Origin: Limnephilus marmoratus
Lineage: Eukaryota > Arthropoda > Insecta > Trichoptera > Limnephilidae
DNA: 64,000 bases
Direction: 5' to 3'
Assembly: GCA_917880885.1 (NCBI GenBank)
Contig: OU862913.1
Span: 43,805,460 to 43,869,459 of the forward strand
Every line of letters begins with the position of its first letter. The first letter of the stretch is position 1. This document shows positions 1-12,239 of the stretch, piece by piece. A program made the translations under genes and the position numbers. Below the pieces are notes generated by a model. The model was not told where the DNA came from. It made no database searches and worked only from the letters and a program-made list of their open reading frames with translations.

Positions 1-75
1 ACGGACCGCCAAACAACTCGGTCTTGGCACACACTCTTTGCCTCACTCACATTCATACATCGTCTAATACATTCT
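1..75 (-). mobile_element. LINE reverse-transcriptase C-terminal remnant
   Basis: The complement reads RRCMNVSEAKSVCQDRVVWR, matching the EA...DRxxWR tail of many insect LINE proteins. Similar scraps lie at 40815-40985 and 54190-54300. Confidence 0.35.
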
Positions 76-1084
76 CTTCTATTAACAAAATTTTCTTTTC
101 AATGAATTATATAATGTATAACTATAGAGAAACAGTATTTTGTTTCTCCTGTAAAGTCTCCAAATGGACATATTAATGTCTTTAACTACTCTATTTTAAT
201 TGTAGTTATTTTTTACATTAAAGAACGACTCCAAAATAGTCAAATATTTTACGGGTTGCAAAATTAGTAGGCCGACAAAGAAAACTGATTTAGATAATAT
301 GTACACAGTTTCTCGCTGGTACCACGAGTTTCCGAACACCGTGTTTAAAGGACTTCGGCGCAAATAGTGTTAATCATCATTTTCATAGTTTCGATAAAAA
401 AATTTTTTAACTTTTGCCTAATTCATCAAGCAGAATACAATTTTTTATAATTTTTGGACAAAATTTCGTCTAGCTTAGACGAGAGATTCTGGGTTCGAGT
501 CCCAGTTGCCCCCATTATCCATAATTTTATCTGTTTCTTGTTCTTTTTCAATATTTCGTTTAGATTTTTAGAATTCTCTTCTTCTTCAATTAAGTTAAAA
601 TGTTTATTAAATTAGAAGCAGCAGTATTTATTAAAATCATTTTTTTTTATAAAAACTTATACACAAAAATAATAAAATTACATTAATTTATTAATCCAAT
701 CTGTCAGGACATATAATATTATGTGAGTATTGGATAATACGAGTAGCTACACTTTTGTAGTCCTATTTTTTTTCAGTATTATTAAAATGGGTAAATTTCA
801 AAATTGTAGGAAAACATGATAATTATTATTTTAAATTACTATATTCTTTGTAAAAACGTTTAAAAAACTCGATTTAAAATAGTTTAAGTACATTATTTGA
901 GACATCAGTAGTAGATTTTTTTTAAATTCAGCTCAATAGTCCCAAAGGCTAATTTGGTGAAAAACATAAACACGGTTATTTGACTGCTATTTTTTAACGC
1001 CTTGAAAAGCGCAGCTTTTTTACTGTTTTTTCCTCCGTGAGGTGCAATCTAATGAGTGCTGAAATGTAAAGTTTATGTAAACAT
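76..1084. repeat. Composite repeat block (X plus tRNA-like A half plus spacer)
   Basis: The stretch with the flag cagtattttgtttctcctg, the tRNA-like half at 464-514 and the spacer up to the SINE B head recurs at 13.6-15.0 kb and 17.5-18.6 kb. No gene. Confidence 0.8.
464..514 (+). repeat. tRNA-like A module, 3' half
   Basis: Anticodon-arm-like hairpin followed by a T-arm with a perfect box B (GGTTCGAGTCC). The D-arm half is absent. Confidence 0.6.
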
Positions 1085-1497
1085 TTTATGGCAGCCTCCT
1101 TGATCGAATGGTAAAGCTCTCGTCCACCAAACCAAAAGTTGCGGGACCAAATCCCAGCGTGTGCTAATAAATTTTATTTTATTAATTAATGTTATTTCAC
1201 AATTAATTAATTAGAAATAATATGCAGTATTTTTGCGATACGTTCCAGAGTGAAAAATACTCTCAGTACCTACCGCCCTGGTAAAAGACCAATTCAACAT
1301 TAAAAAATTATTTGCAATGCCTTAAGCCGTGTTTAGTGACCAGATCTGAATTCGCACGTACCTACTTCCCCACCAACCTCTTCCCCATCTCCTTCCCCTC
1401 TCCGTCGCCTTAAGTCTCAACACATTCTCCAATTGGGGATGTCATAGTCTCACTTGCTTCAGACGGGAGCAGTTGGGACTCTTGTGCGATATTTACA
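1085..1497 (+). mobile_element. SINE B copy (tRNA-headed)
   Basis: Head gcctccttgatcgaatggta (box A) and gcgggaccaaatcccagcg (box B). The body includes gaccagatctgaatt, a CT-rich stretch and the end gggagcagttgggactcttg. Full length. Confidence 0.8.
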
Positions 1498-1591
1498 TTA
1501 TTATTTTTTAAATTACGCAATTCTTGACTTTAGCGTAACAAAGTAAAATTTTAACTTTTATCTTCTTATCTTATTATTCTTATCAATTGCA

Positions 1592-1622
<31 letters not shown>

Positions 1623-2139
1623 TTAATTTAAACGGTATACATATACCATAAGAACTGATTACATGTCACAAAATGACAAATAATAATACAGAAATAATAA
1701 CAAAAATTGTTTAACAGATGATTGTGGCATTTGAATTAGAAGTGACACCAGATAGACAATTACACACAAAAATCAATAGTACAAAATAATATTAGATATA
1801 ATGTGTACAGTAAGCTATCCGTAAAAGATAGATATATGCCATAGCGGACTTTTTTGTAGATCTATAAAAGAGAAATATCTCACCATTAATTGTTTTGTTA
1901 TATCCATAAAGGATTAGGCACCGTTTTCGATGAAAGCTACCAGGTGGCTGGACTTTTTTCCGACACTTCTAACAGTTATCGTTATGCTTCAACCAATTAA
2001 CACAAATCATTGACAAATTACATACTTAAACTTTCCTCACGAAATACTCTATATATTGGTGAAAACCGCATGAAAATCCGTTCAGTAGTTTTCGAGTTTA
2101 TTGCGAACAGACAGACAGACGGCGCGGGGGACTGGCTGG
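1498..2139. other. AT-rich intergenic DNA, no gene seen
   Basis: Contains a (TTTA)n run at about 1591-1621 and otherwise unremarkable AT-rich sequence. Confidence 0.6.
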
Positions 2140-2402
2140 AAATATAATCGAGTGATTCGAGTAGAGCTTCTAGTTTTCGCCGCCGATTCGTATCGGAGAA
2201 TAAATCCCTGTATATATTTCATTTTGTCGGAAAAAAATTACCCCCAGTTTCCATTCGGAATTTGCTTCAACCGAAAGTGAACCTTGAGGTGGGTGAAACG
2301 CAAAGGGCGTACTAGTCGTTTTTGCGTCGACGAAAAAGTGAGCTTTTCCCGACCTACCCCAAAACTGTGCATTAATATATATACTAGGTTTTGCCCGTTG
2401 CA
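2140..2402. repeat. Dispersed repeat block ending in a Helitron-like terminus
   Basis: Nearly the same text occurs at 7640-7890. It ends at ACTAGGTTTTGCCCGTTGC, the complement of a ...CTAG|T terminus, also at 5569-5588. Confidence 0.65.
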
Positions 2403-2492
2403 GAAGCAACTGACGGGTTAAAGCACTATGCGATTTGACGTGTGAACGTGGATGAAGTGAGGAGGAGTGTGTGTTAAATTAAATATATGAAG

Positions 2493-2945
2493 AAACCTGA
2501 GGTTACAGTGACCTTGCAACGCATGCCGGGTACCCGTTGTATATAATGTTATGTAGTGCAGCGCTTGCATTAAAATGTAATTTCCCAGGAATTGGAATGG
2601 AAGTACAGTTAAGTTGACCATGAGGTTACAGTGCCCTTGCAACGCATGCCGAGCAACCTTTGTATATCATTTTATATATTGCAGGCACTTGCTTTAAAAT
2701 GTTATTTCCCGGGAATTGGGATGGAACCATTACAGTTAAGTTGACCCCGAGGTTACAGTGACCTTGCAACGCATGCCGGGAACCCGTTGTATATAATGTT
2801 ATAATATAGTGCAGACGTTTGCAAGGCGCTTGCATTATAATGTAGTTTCCCGGAACTTGGAATGGAACCGTTACAGTTAAGTTGACCCCGAGGTTACAGT
2901 GATCTTGCAACGCATGCCGGGTAACCGTTGTATATAATGTTATGT
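2493..2945. repeat. Tandem repeat, about 125-bp units, 3.5 copies
   Basis: Units share ccttgcaacgcatgccggg, the gttgtatataatgttat core and a ttcccgggaattggaatgga-like block. The same unit recurs as three copies at 6115-6520. Confidence 0.8.
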
Positions 2946-2969
2946 AGAAATAAAAATCCCCTAAGATGA

Positions 2970-3252
2970 CCTTTATTGGATAACCAACACTCATGCCGTA
3001 GGTCACCCCAAGTGGTTCGCTACGTTTGGTGATTTAGTAGGGGTGCCCGGATTTATGGGGTGAGGTTTGTCTAGGTCTTGGAGGCGGATGACCAGGACAC
3101 ACTGAACCCCAGATTCCTACCCACCCCTTAAACCCTTTTCCTTCTCAGAACTCTCATCTCCTTCTTTGCCTTAAAAAACCCTCCACCCAGCATCTCCAAA
3201 GATGATATGACCGTGAGGGAAAATTATTTTCCTCAGGGTCTCCTGTGTGGAG
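2970..3252 (+). mobile_element. SINE C copy, short subfamily
   Basis: Starts at ggataaccaacac and ends gtgtggagct. It jumps from gaggcggatg straight to accaggacacactgaacccc, a deletion identical to that in the copy at 63402. Confidence 0.8.
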
Positions 3253-3299
3253 CTTTTTCCTGCCCCCCTCTCGCGCTTCATTAATTCATTCCCGGTACA

Positions 3300-3441
3300 T
3301 TTAGTTTTCAAAAAGCGAGAAATGTGCACCTACTTCGGTCGCCCGGTTCATTATTGTATCCCGATTGATCATTATTGTTTTCATAAAACCATCGCGGGAA
3401 TGCACACATCAAATTCCCAAAGTCTCATCGCAATCGGATGA
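3300..3441. repeat. Partial 110-bp unit (left part)
   Basis: Holds catcaaattcccaaagtctc and cgcaatcggatgaac. The unit continues after the SINE C insertion at 3859 (gtttagcaatgcataat). Confidence 0.6.
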
Positions 3442-3858
3442 ACCAACACCGCTGTCATAGGTCACCCAAGTGGTTCGCTACGATTGGTGACTTAGCAGGG
3501 GTGCCCGGGTTCATGGGATGAGGTTTGTCTAGGTCTTGGTGGCGGATACGTTTGACCAACCACTGCATGGCGGGCTGGATCGGAGGAGACTGATTGAGGG
3601 AGGCTTTTTATCTCTCCAGCCAGATTCTCTCAACCCTTCGCCTCGCACCGCAGTGTGAGGAATAGATTCATACGTCCGTTACTCCTGGCGACACTGACCC
3701 TCAGATTCCTACCCACCCCTCATACCCTTTTCCTTCTTATATCTTCTTCTCCTTTCTTTCCCTCAAAAAACCTTCGACACAGCATCCTCAAAGATGACAT
3801 AGGCCCCTAGGGAAATTGTTTTCCTCGGTGCCTCCTGTGTGGAGCTAATGTAAAAAAA
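3442..3858 (+). mobile_element. SINE C copy inserted in a 110-bp repeat unit
   Basis: Nearly full length but 5'-truncated, with an A-rich 3' end. It interrupts the sequence that is continuous at 5808-5835. Confidence 0.8.
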
Positions 3859-3920
3859 AGTTTAGCAATGCATAATTTTATGATGCCAGAGCTCACTATT
3901 GTATATAGAAACCAATGAAT

Positions 3921-5020
3921 GGTTCCCGGGGCGGCGATACCAATTCCACGTTGAATGATTATCATTAAAATACAAAATACAAAAAAAGCGGTATGTAAAT
4001 TTAATATTTTTGAAAAAAATTATACCATTCAACTTCAAGCAATTTTATTATACATTTACAAAAAATTCATAAGCAATATCATCAGATTCTGAGTTGTTAT
4101 GTGCATGTAGGTACCTGCATAGATTCTATGTAGAGTTACCTGCACATACGTAAAAATAAACATATGAAATATATTTAGGCTGGGTTTTTCAAAAAATTTA
4201 TTTAAAAATCTTCAGTTTTTCAAGTTAATTTTAACGTTCTGTGAAAGTTCTGTTCAAATTCTATTCAAGTTCCGTAATTATTTCTATTTTGAAATAATAG
4301 TATAAATAAATAATAATAAATATTATAAGTTTTGAAGATAATTGAATAAATAAAAATCGCACATTACGTGAAAATGAACTTAATTTATTTAAAAATAACG
4401 TTCCTACAAACAGTGGTTATCCAGAAGCAACCTCCGTGTTCCTACATATTTCAAAAATTACCATCTTGGATGATTTTTTTCATTTCATATCTTTAATTTT
4501 CGATTTAACATAGGAAAGAATCTCGTAAGCCGGTACCTACCTAGTACATACCGAGAAAAATAATGGTGGTGTAGGTACTTATGCGTTTTCTCAATAAATA
4601 CTTAGCGAATTAGCAATAATTCAATAGAACGGTAGGTACCTACCGCGATTTTCTGCATTTAAATCATTCACATTTTAAACGCCAGTACCTACCTCGAGTT
4701 TATATTAACTGGCTGGAAAATTATGCATTGTTGATGATAGATCGATTTCAGAAAATGTCAGAAAAATTTCAATATTTGATGCAATATAGTGTAACATTTT
4801 AAATGGGAAGCTACACATGTTTTTATTTTAAAAGTTTCTTAAACTTGTATACCTTCTATTTAATCAAAAACATTTCGTGCAAAATGTTTGTTTTCGCCGC
4901 AATCTAAGTTCCCGCAAAGGGCCTTTAAAATGTCATTTTTTGTACGTTACTTTTGAGATAGCCGTTTAATTGATCGGAATAAATTCCTAGTGAAATCAGT
5001 TTTGTATGGGAAATCTCTTT
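3921..5020. other. AT-rich DNA with GTAGGTACCTAC-type palindromes
   Basis: Palindromic GTAGGTAC/GTACCTAC motifs occur near 4108, 4530, 4563, 4632 and 4685. No coding signal. Confidence 0.6.
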
Positions 5021-5099
5021 ACTAAACGGTTCGACGTTTTTTAACGGGTGAACCTGTCGGCGAGAAATATAACTGAGGTCGAATTTCTTCGTCGGTGAG

Positions 5100-5550
5100 A
5101 GATCTAATTGTAGTTTTCGCCGTTTGGGAGCGCTGTTGACCCGGCGTCATCTTTTTTATATGAAATCTGGTCTGACCCGCAGAGAACGCCGTCCGTGCCC
5201 CCTTTCGGGCCAAATTGATCTCTGCGGTCGGTGAAACTCGAGGAGCGGAGGTCGATTATCGCCTGCGGGCCGAGGCGGGCGAGGGAAATCGAAAGGGCGT
5301 AAGCGTCTTTTTCGTTTTTAAGCGACAATACGCCGTGAGGTCTTGCGGATCGAGGGGGAAAAGAGTCGATTATCGGATCACCAAAACGCGTTTTTTTGGA
5401 ACGGCCGTTTGTATGAAATCCCGGTCCACGCGCCTTGCTCGGCCAAATCGACCCCTGCGGTCGGTGAAACTGGACAGGCAGAGCGGTCGATTTTCGCCTG
5501 TACCCGGACGATTAAAAAAAAAAGTGAGTTTTCCTGACCTACCCCAAAAC
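5100..5550. repeat. GC-rich block with two roughly 253-bp repeats
   Basis: Motifs atgaaatc(t/c)ggtc, ctgcggtcggtgaaact and ggtcgatt(a/t)tcgcctg recur at about 253-bp spacing. Several overlapping short open frames here are by-products of high GC. Confidence 0.6.
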
Positions 5551-5699
5551 CAAACATTAATATATATACTAGGTTTTGCCCGTTGCAGAAGCAACTAACG
5601 GGTTAAAAAATTATGCGCTTTGACGTGTGAGCGTGGATGAAGCGAGGAGGAGTGTGTGTTAAATTAAATATAAATCGGTTAAATATCAAATTTTCATCG

Positions 5700-6062
5700 C
5701 AATCGGTTAATTAGTTTAGCAATGCATAATTTCATGATGCCAGAGCTCACTGTTGTACACTGAAACCATCGCCAGCATACGAACATCAAATTCCCAAAGT
5801 TTCATCGCAATTGGATGAACGGTTTAGCAATGCATAATCTTATGATGCCCAAGCTCACTATTTTATGCAGAAAGAATCGAAGGGATGCAGCAATCAAATC
5901 CCCAAAGTTTCATCGCAATCGGATGAACGGTTTAGCAATGCATAATTTCATGATGCCAGAGCTCACCATTTTATACAGAAGGAATCGAGGCGATGCGCAC
6001 ATCAAATCCCCAAAGTTTCATCGCAATCGAAAAGGAAATAACACAGAACGTGAAAATCATTT
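5700..6062. repeat. Tandem repeat, about 110-bp units, 3 copies
   Basis: gtttagcaatgcataat recurs at 5715, 5822 and 5931, with gccagagctcac and ccaaagtttcatcgcaat. Confidence 0.8.
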
Positions 6063-6114
6063 TTAAAAAAGTGTGCTTTAGACCACACGACTGAAGTAAA
6101 ACTTCACTTACTTA

Positions 6115-6520
6115 TGCCAAAAACCCGTTATATATAATGTTAAATAGTGCAGGAGCTTGCATTATAATGCAGTTTCCCGGGACTTGGGATGGAAACATTA
6201 CAGTTTTATTGACCCCGAGGTTAAAGTGGCCTTGCAACGCATGCCGGGTACCTGCTATATATAATGTTATATAGTGCAGGCGCTTGCATTATAATGCAGT
6301 TTCCCGGGACTTGGGATGGAAACATTACAGTTTAGTTGACCCGAGGTTAAAGAGGCCTTGCAACGCATGCCGGGTACCCGTTGTATATAATGTTATATAG
6401 TGCAGGCGCTTGCATTATAATGTAGTTTCCCGGGACTTGGTAGGGAACCATTAAGGTTTAGTTGACCCCGAAGTTAAAGTGGCCTCGCAACGCATGCCGG
6501 GTACCCGCTGTATATAATTA
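6115..6520. repeat. Tandem repeat, about 122-bp units, 3 copies
   Basis: Each unit has cgcttgcattataatg, gtttcccgggacttgg and ccttgcaacgcatgccggg. Same family as 2493-2945. Confidence 0.8.
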
Positions 6521-6529
6521 ATTTATTTG

Positions 6530-7330
6530 CGGACCATTAATAGTCCATTAAAAATAACAATAACAATCGGTTGCATGGTTTAGCAGTGCAAAATTTCATT
6601 ATGCCGGAGCTCACTATTGTAGTTGTATTGTATTTCATTTTGCACGGGTAAGTACTAAGTAGGTACTTTGTTGTAATATTTCACCAAAACGACGCCATTA
6701 TGCTGTTGAGCATAAAATAATTTTCAGCACAAATAAATTTATTCAATATCATGTTTCGATTTTTAAAGGAAAAAAGTCCCTGCAAGTAAGTACCTACCTA
6801 GAACACGCGTAATATATATATATAAATATACACATTTTTTTATTATTTAACAATGTCCAAATAGAACACACTTATAAATAAAAATAAATAATTAAAAAAA
6901 AAAAATTGACAATTCTTAAAATTTTTCAAGTAAATTTTCAGTTCTAGAAAGTTCCGTTCGAGTTCTGTAATTATTTCAGTTTTGTGATGTAACTGGCCTA
7001 TAATGATAAAAAACAGAATTTGAGTAGAACCAAAACAGAACGTGAAAATTAACTTAAAAAAGTTCAATTATTCAGTATCATCGAAATAACCTTACCTTAG
7101 TATTTATTGCATGAAAACCTAATTCGTTGTGTAGGTACCCATTCAGGTAGGTACCTGCGCATTTCCTTAGATTCCGGCAATCTTTGCTTTTTTCATCATA
7201 TTTGCAATACTACCGAAATAAGTAGGTACCTACCCGGAATGAATAACGTGTTAATTTTAACTGGCCACCAATATTTAAACTTCCGATGGAATCTGTGAGC
7301 GCGTGTTTTGATGATTTTTTTTCGGAAAAT
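6530..7330. other. AT-rich DNA, no gene seen
   Basis: Poly-A/T runs and further GTAGGTACC palindromes near 6655, 6787, 7130, 7147 and 7222. Confidence 0.6.
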
Positions 7331-7890
7331 TTCGAGTTTTGTCAGCATCTCCTGACGTATTTTATATGAGAACCGTATGTTTTATTGTTATCAAAAGTTG
7401 CGGAATCCTTCCGGCTATCGTATTTTTTAAAAACATCTAGCCCGGAATCGGTTTTTCGGCGGCAATGACGTTTTCCGAAAAACAACGACCCAAACCGCCG
7501 AGAGTTCCGTTTTTTTAGGCTAAAACTTTGACATTTGAGATCCTGACCTAGGTCAATAGTCCTAGCATTTTCCTTTGTGAAATAAGCGGGTTTTTTCGTC
7601 ATTTTTTTTTTTCAAACGCCATCTGTCGGCGGGAAATACAACCGAGCCGAATCGAGTGATTCGAGTAGAGCTTCTAGTTTTCGCCGCCGATTCGTATCGG
7701 AGAATAAATCCCTGTATATATTTCATTTTGTCGAAAAAAATTGACTTACAGTTTTCATTCGGAATTTGCTTCAACCGAAAGTGAACCTTGAGGTGGGTGA
7801 AACGCAAAGGGCGTACTGGTCGTTTTTGCGTCAAACAAAAAGTGACCTTTTCCTGACCTATCCCAAAACTAAACAATACTATATATATAG
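7331..7890. repeat. Second copy of the 2140-2402 block with unique lead-in
   Basis: 7640-7890 matches 2140-2390 closely (for example gagtagagcttctagttttc). The lead-in from 7331 has no match that I see. Confidence 0.6.
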
Positions 7891-8160
7891 GTACCTACTT
7901 AATCCCATGATTGTATTTTTAGTTGACTAGAAGAGAAAAAATACTGTTTCTATATAGTTATTCATTATATAAAGGAGAGTGTCTGTGGCGGGAGGGCGGC
8001 CTGGCTTTATTTTTATACCAATAGGTATCCCATTTTATTCCGCAAATAATGAAATTTTGCACGCCGCGGCCGGGGTTCAAAATAAGACGATAATTGCTTC
8101 ATTGAAGACGAAGAGAAAACTACAAATCTTAATGAAAAATGAAAAAGAACAAGACGATTG
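7891..8160 (-). repeat. Inverted fragment of the composite array
   Basis: Reads as the complement of the cgcccgccacagacactctc...X junction found forward at 9860, 13550, 17500 and 19640. It abuts a SINE C scrap. Confidence 0.65.
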
Positions 8161-8245
8161 GTTGAGGGATCCTGGCTGGAGAGTTCAAAATACCTCCTCA
8201 ACCAGTCTCTCTCGATCCGGCCCACCACGCAGCAGGTGTTTCAGA
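8161..8245 (-). mobile_element. SINE C fragment with one 59-bp unit
   Basis: Contains the single-copy version of the segment amplified 11 times at 12477-13125. Confidence 0.75.
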
Positions 8246-8432
8246 AATTTTCCATTTGATATTAATTTAAACAACTTTCTTTTTATAATAACTCTTGAAG
8301 GATATTTTCTACCCTTTTTTAATCGTTTCCAATTCAAAAATCCGAAAAAAATGGGCAAAAATTAGTTGAAGATAATATTGTTCATTTTGAAATTTTAAAT
8401 AGGAAATTGACAAAAATTACTTCAAAATGAGA

Positions 8433-8508
8433 GGTCTCCATAGCAGAATTGATCAAAGCATTCGTCTCAGTTAGACGAGAGATCCTGGGTTCGAGTCCCA
8501 GTTGCCAT
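8433..8508 (+). repeat. tRNA-like A module
   Basis: Box A-like tagcagaattgatcaaagc, hairpin TCGTC/GACGA with AGT at the anticodon position, perfect box B. The acceptor stem pairs poorly, so it is tRNA-derived rather than a working tRNA gene. Confidence 0.5.
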
Positions 8509-9057
8509 CATTATCCTTTAATGTTTCTGTTTCTTGGACTTTTTCATATTTCGTTTAGATTTTTAGTTTTCTCTTCCTCTTCGATGAAGTTGATTAAATT
8601 AGAGGCAGTAGTATTTTTTAAAATCAATATTAAAAAGAACAAATTATAATTACATTAATTTATGTATCCAATCTGTCAGGACTTATAATATTATGTAAGT
8701 TTTGGAAGATAGGTGCACGTTTTTACCCTTATTTTGTTTTTTTTTCTATTGTCTATAAGTTGGCAAATTTTGAAATTGAATGAAAATATGACGTGCAAAA
8801 TTATTATTTATAATTTCTTTATTTTCTGTACGAACGTGAGAAAAAGTCAATATCAAATAATTTCGATGCATTATTTGAGTCTTGATTTTTTGGATTTATT
8901 AAAAATCTGCACAAGAGTCCTAACAGGTAATTTGGTGAAAAACATTAACACGTTTTTTTACTGTATTTTTTTAATGCAGTCTTATCCTACTTTTTCCTCC
9001 GTGAGGAGCAATCTAATGAGTGATGATAATATGAAAAGTTTATATCAACATTTTATA

Positions 9058-9362
9058 GCGGCCTCCGTAGTCAAGCGGTAAGGCTCTCAACCATCAAACC
9101 AAAAGTGGCGGGTTAAAATCCCGTGAGCGCTAATAAAATTTATTTTATAATTCAATTTTATTTCAATAATTAATCAAATAAAAATAATACTAGATAATAA
9201 TAATAGATTGGAAAATACTCTCAGTATCGCCCCGGTGAAAGACCATTTAAAATTGATTTCTTTTTGGAAATGGCTTAAGCTGTGTTTGATGACCAGATCT
9301 GAATTCCCAGGTACTTCCCCATCTTATTTCCCTTTTCACCACCGTAAGTCTCACAACATTCA
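9058..9362 (+). mobile_element. SINE B copy, 3' truncated
   Basis: Head gcctccgtagtcaagcggta and box-B-like gcgggttaaaatcccgtg. The body stops in the ccaccgtaagtctcac region. Confidence 0.75.
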
Positions 9363-9607
9363 GTAAAAAATTTAGAAACACCCTTTTTTAGTGTCGAAAA
9401 TTACTTGCTGAAGTCCCCGGCGTTGCCCATTTTTTCCTTTTTTATTTGGAAAACTTTCTTTTTACAATAACTCTCAAAGTTATTTCCAATAAATATATTT
9501 TTTTGGTTTATTCTGCCTTTGATAATTCTGAAATAAATAGTTGAAGATAAAATTGTTCATTCTAAAATTTTAAATTTGTGATTGATAAGAATGACTTCAA
9601 AATGAGA

Positions 9608-9683
9608 GGTCTCAGTTGTCGAATTTGTTAAAGCATTTGTCTCGTTTGACGAGAGTTCCTGGGTTCGAGTCCCAGTTGTGACC
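9608..9683 (+). repeat. tRNA-like A module with good acceptor stem
   Basis: GGTCTCA pairs with TGTGACC at six of seven positions, with a perfect T-arm. Box A is diverged. Confidence 0.5.
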
Positions 9684-9897
9684 ATTATCTTTTTTATTTT
9701 TCTGTGTCTTGTTCTTTATTGCGTTTAGGTTAATTTTTATGTATTCTATTTCTTTTCAATGAAGGAAATATCCTTTATTTTGAACCACGGCGTGAAAAAT
9801 TTCATTAATCTCAGAATAAAACGCTAGATTTGTATATAAAATAATGCCACACCGCCCGCCCGCCACAGACACTCTCCTTTATATAATGTACAACTAT

Positions 9898-10181
9898 AAA
9901 TTATTATAAGCAATAATTATCAGCCTGAAACACTCATCCACATTGAAAAATCTTCCGAGAAAAGATACATGACGCCAACGGGACTTGAACCCGTGTCCTC
10001 TCGGTTGCCGGTCGATTGCTCTGACCACTGAGCTATGGCGGCTTATCTCGTACCCGCCAAATGATTCAATATATGCTAGTGTTTCATTCAACAATTACTG
10101 CTTATTATATTTTTTCCACCTGAAAACAACCAACTTTATTTTTGCGAGAGAAACATTGTAAGTGTTAAATCCCTCGCTAGG
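9898..10181 (-). mobile_element. tRNA-Ala-like SINE block, copy 1
   Basis: The complement of 9970-10042 starts GCCGCCATAGCTCAGTGGTC and ends in a T-arm with GGGTTCAAGTCCC. The acceptor stem has one mismatch and the anticodon position reads GGC. Duplicated at 10307-10590. Confidence 0.6.
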
Positions 10182-10306
10182 TGGCGTCGAGACAAATTAT
10201 GTCTTCATTTATTGGGGAAATACACTTGTCAAATATTAATTATTATTTTTAATTGTCAAACTAATGTTTTTAAGACAAGATTTTTTATGCATAGCACAAA
10301 GGGTAA
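10182..10306. other. Spacer between the duplicated SINE blocks
   Basis: 125 bp of AT-rich DNA without recognised features. Confidence 0.5.
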
Positions 10307-10590
10307 CAATTATTATAAGCAATAATTATCAGCCTAAAACACTCATCCTCATTGAAAAATTTTCCGAGAAAAGATACATGACGCCAACGGGACTTGAATC
10401 CGTGTCCTCTCGATTGCCGGTCGATTGCTCTGACCACTGAGCTATGGCGGCTTATCTCGTACCCGCCAAATGATTCAATATATGCTAGTGTTTCATTCAA
10501 CAATTACTGCTTATTATATTTTTTCCACCTGAAAACAACCAACTTTATTTTTGCGAGAGAAACATTGTAAGTGTTAAATCCCTCGCTAGG
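10307..10590 (-). mobile_element. tRNA-Ala-like SINE block, copy 2
   Basis: Differs from copy 1 at only a few positions. Its anticodon stem pairs better (TCGA on both sides). Both copies end at the same ccctcgctagg. Confidence 0.6.
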
Positions 10591-10848
10591 CAAAAACGTG
10601 TAAAAAGGTCGATTTCAAATAATTCTAAAACATTATTTGAGACATGAGTAGTAATTTTTTTTTCAATAATTTTTTTTTTTAATTCAACACCAGAGTTCTA
10701 ACGGCTTATTTGGTGATAAACATAAACACGGTTTTTTTACTGCTATTTTGTAACGCCTTGTAAGGCGCAGCCTTTCTACTATTTTTCCTCCGTGAGGTGC
10801 AATCTAATGAGTGATGAAATGTAAAGTTTATGTAAACATTTTATGGCA

Positions 10849-11190
10849 GCCTCCTTGGTCGATTGGTAAAGCTCTCGTCCACCAAACCAAAAGTTGCGGA
10901 TTCATATCCCGGCGTGCGCTAATACGTTTTATTAATTTGCGATACGTTCCAGAGTGAAAAATACTCTCAGGACCTACCGCCCTGGTGAAAGACCAATTCA
11001 ATATAAAAAAAATTGTAAATTTGCTTGCAATGGCTTTAGCCGTGTTTGGTGACCAGATCTGAAAAGCCAGGTACTTCCCCACCTACCTCTTCCCCATCTC
11101 CTTCCTCTCTCCATCGTCTTCAGTCTTAAAACATTCTCCACAGTCTCACTTGCTTCAGACGGGAGCAGTTGGGACTCTTGTGCGATGTTA
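10849..11190 (+). mobile_element. SINE B copy
   Basis: Head gcctccttggtcgattggta and box B gcggattcatatcccggcg. Ends gggactcttgtgcg. Confidence 0.8.
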
Positions 11191-11832
11191 ACTTTATTTT
11201 ATTTATTATTTTTTAAATCACTCTATTTTTGACTGAGCGTAACAAAGTCAAATTTTAACTCAGCCTTTGCGCTTTTGATTTGTCTGTTTTTTTTTGTACG
11301 TTCCGTTTCCGGTTGGATGTGATAATCCGAAGAAAGTGTGCAGAAAGAATTGTTTCCCAGATAGTGACGTTTCTTTGGATGAATAATATAATTTCTTATT
11401 TAAAATAATTTAAAAAGTTAAGATTAATAAATGGTTTATATTTAAGTAGGTAGGTATTTAAGTACCCACTTATAAATATTATGTGTAAGGAGGAAGTATT
11501 GGTTTAGATGTCTTAAATACGAAAAATTTAGAAACACACTTTTTTGGACACGAGACATGCTTGCTGAAGTCCCCGGCATTGCCCGGACTATTAGCGCATT
11601 TTGTGTGGATGTGGGAAAGTAATTATGTTTTATTTTATTATTTGAAAAACTTTCTAATTTTAATAACTTTTGAAGGGTATTCGCATTTTTTTTTGGTTAT
11701 CTCCTACCTTTTTAATAGTTTCAAATTCAGAAAGATAGCATTCAATAATATGTGAAAAAAGTTCGTTGAAGACAATATTATTGTTATTGAAATGTGAAAT
11801 ATGAGATTGACGAAAATGACTTCAATATGAGA

Positions 11833-11909
11833 GGTCTCGGTAGCAGTATTGCTTAAGGCGTTTGTCTCAGTTAGACGAGAGATCCTGGGTTCGAGTCCCA
11901 GTTGTGACC
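11833..11909 (+). repeat. tRNA-like A module
   Basis: GGTCTCG start, AGT at the anticodon position, perfect box B and TGTGACC end. Confidence 0.5.
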
Positions 11910-12239
11910 ATTATAAGTTTAATTTTACAAATAGGAACTTTTGTGGAAAAACCAAACATGCGATTAAGTAGGTCCCAACCAATGATACAATATATTAAAT
12001 TGGAATAAGAGTAGTACTAGGTATTAAAAAAGTACAAACTAATTTCAATTGTACCTACCTCTATCTGTAACTGCGGTTCAATGAACTCTAGGACTCTTGC
12101 TGTGGATTTAAGTATCATTTTAAACAATTGAAACCAAAAGTGGGAAAAATACAAACATGTGATTAAGTAGGTACCTACTTATCCCGTGATTTTCCACAGG
12201 TCTGCGCTAGGTATTCAAATACTAATTTCGGTTGGGCTT

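Noticed and set aside
5022..5600. Several overlapping frames in the GC-rich block
   Set aside because: Mutually overlapping on both strands, no domain, and the DNA is internally repeated.
7979..8365. 128-codon plus-strand frame
   Set aside because: Crosses the boundary between an inverted composite fragment, a SINE C scrap and a spacer; not a gene.
9608..9683. Functional tRNA gene
   Set aside because: Acceptor mismatch, degraded box A and occurrence as a module repeated about eleven times in composite repeats; tRNA-derived sequence is more likely.
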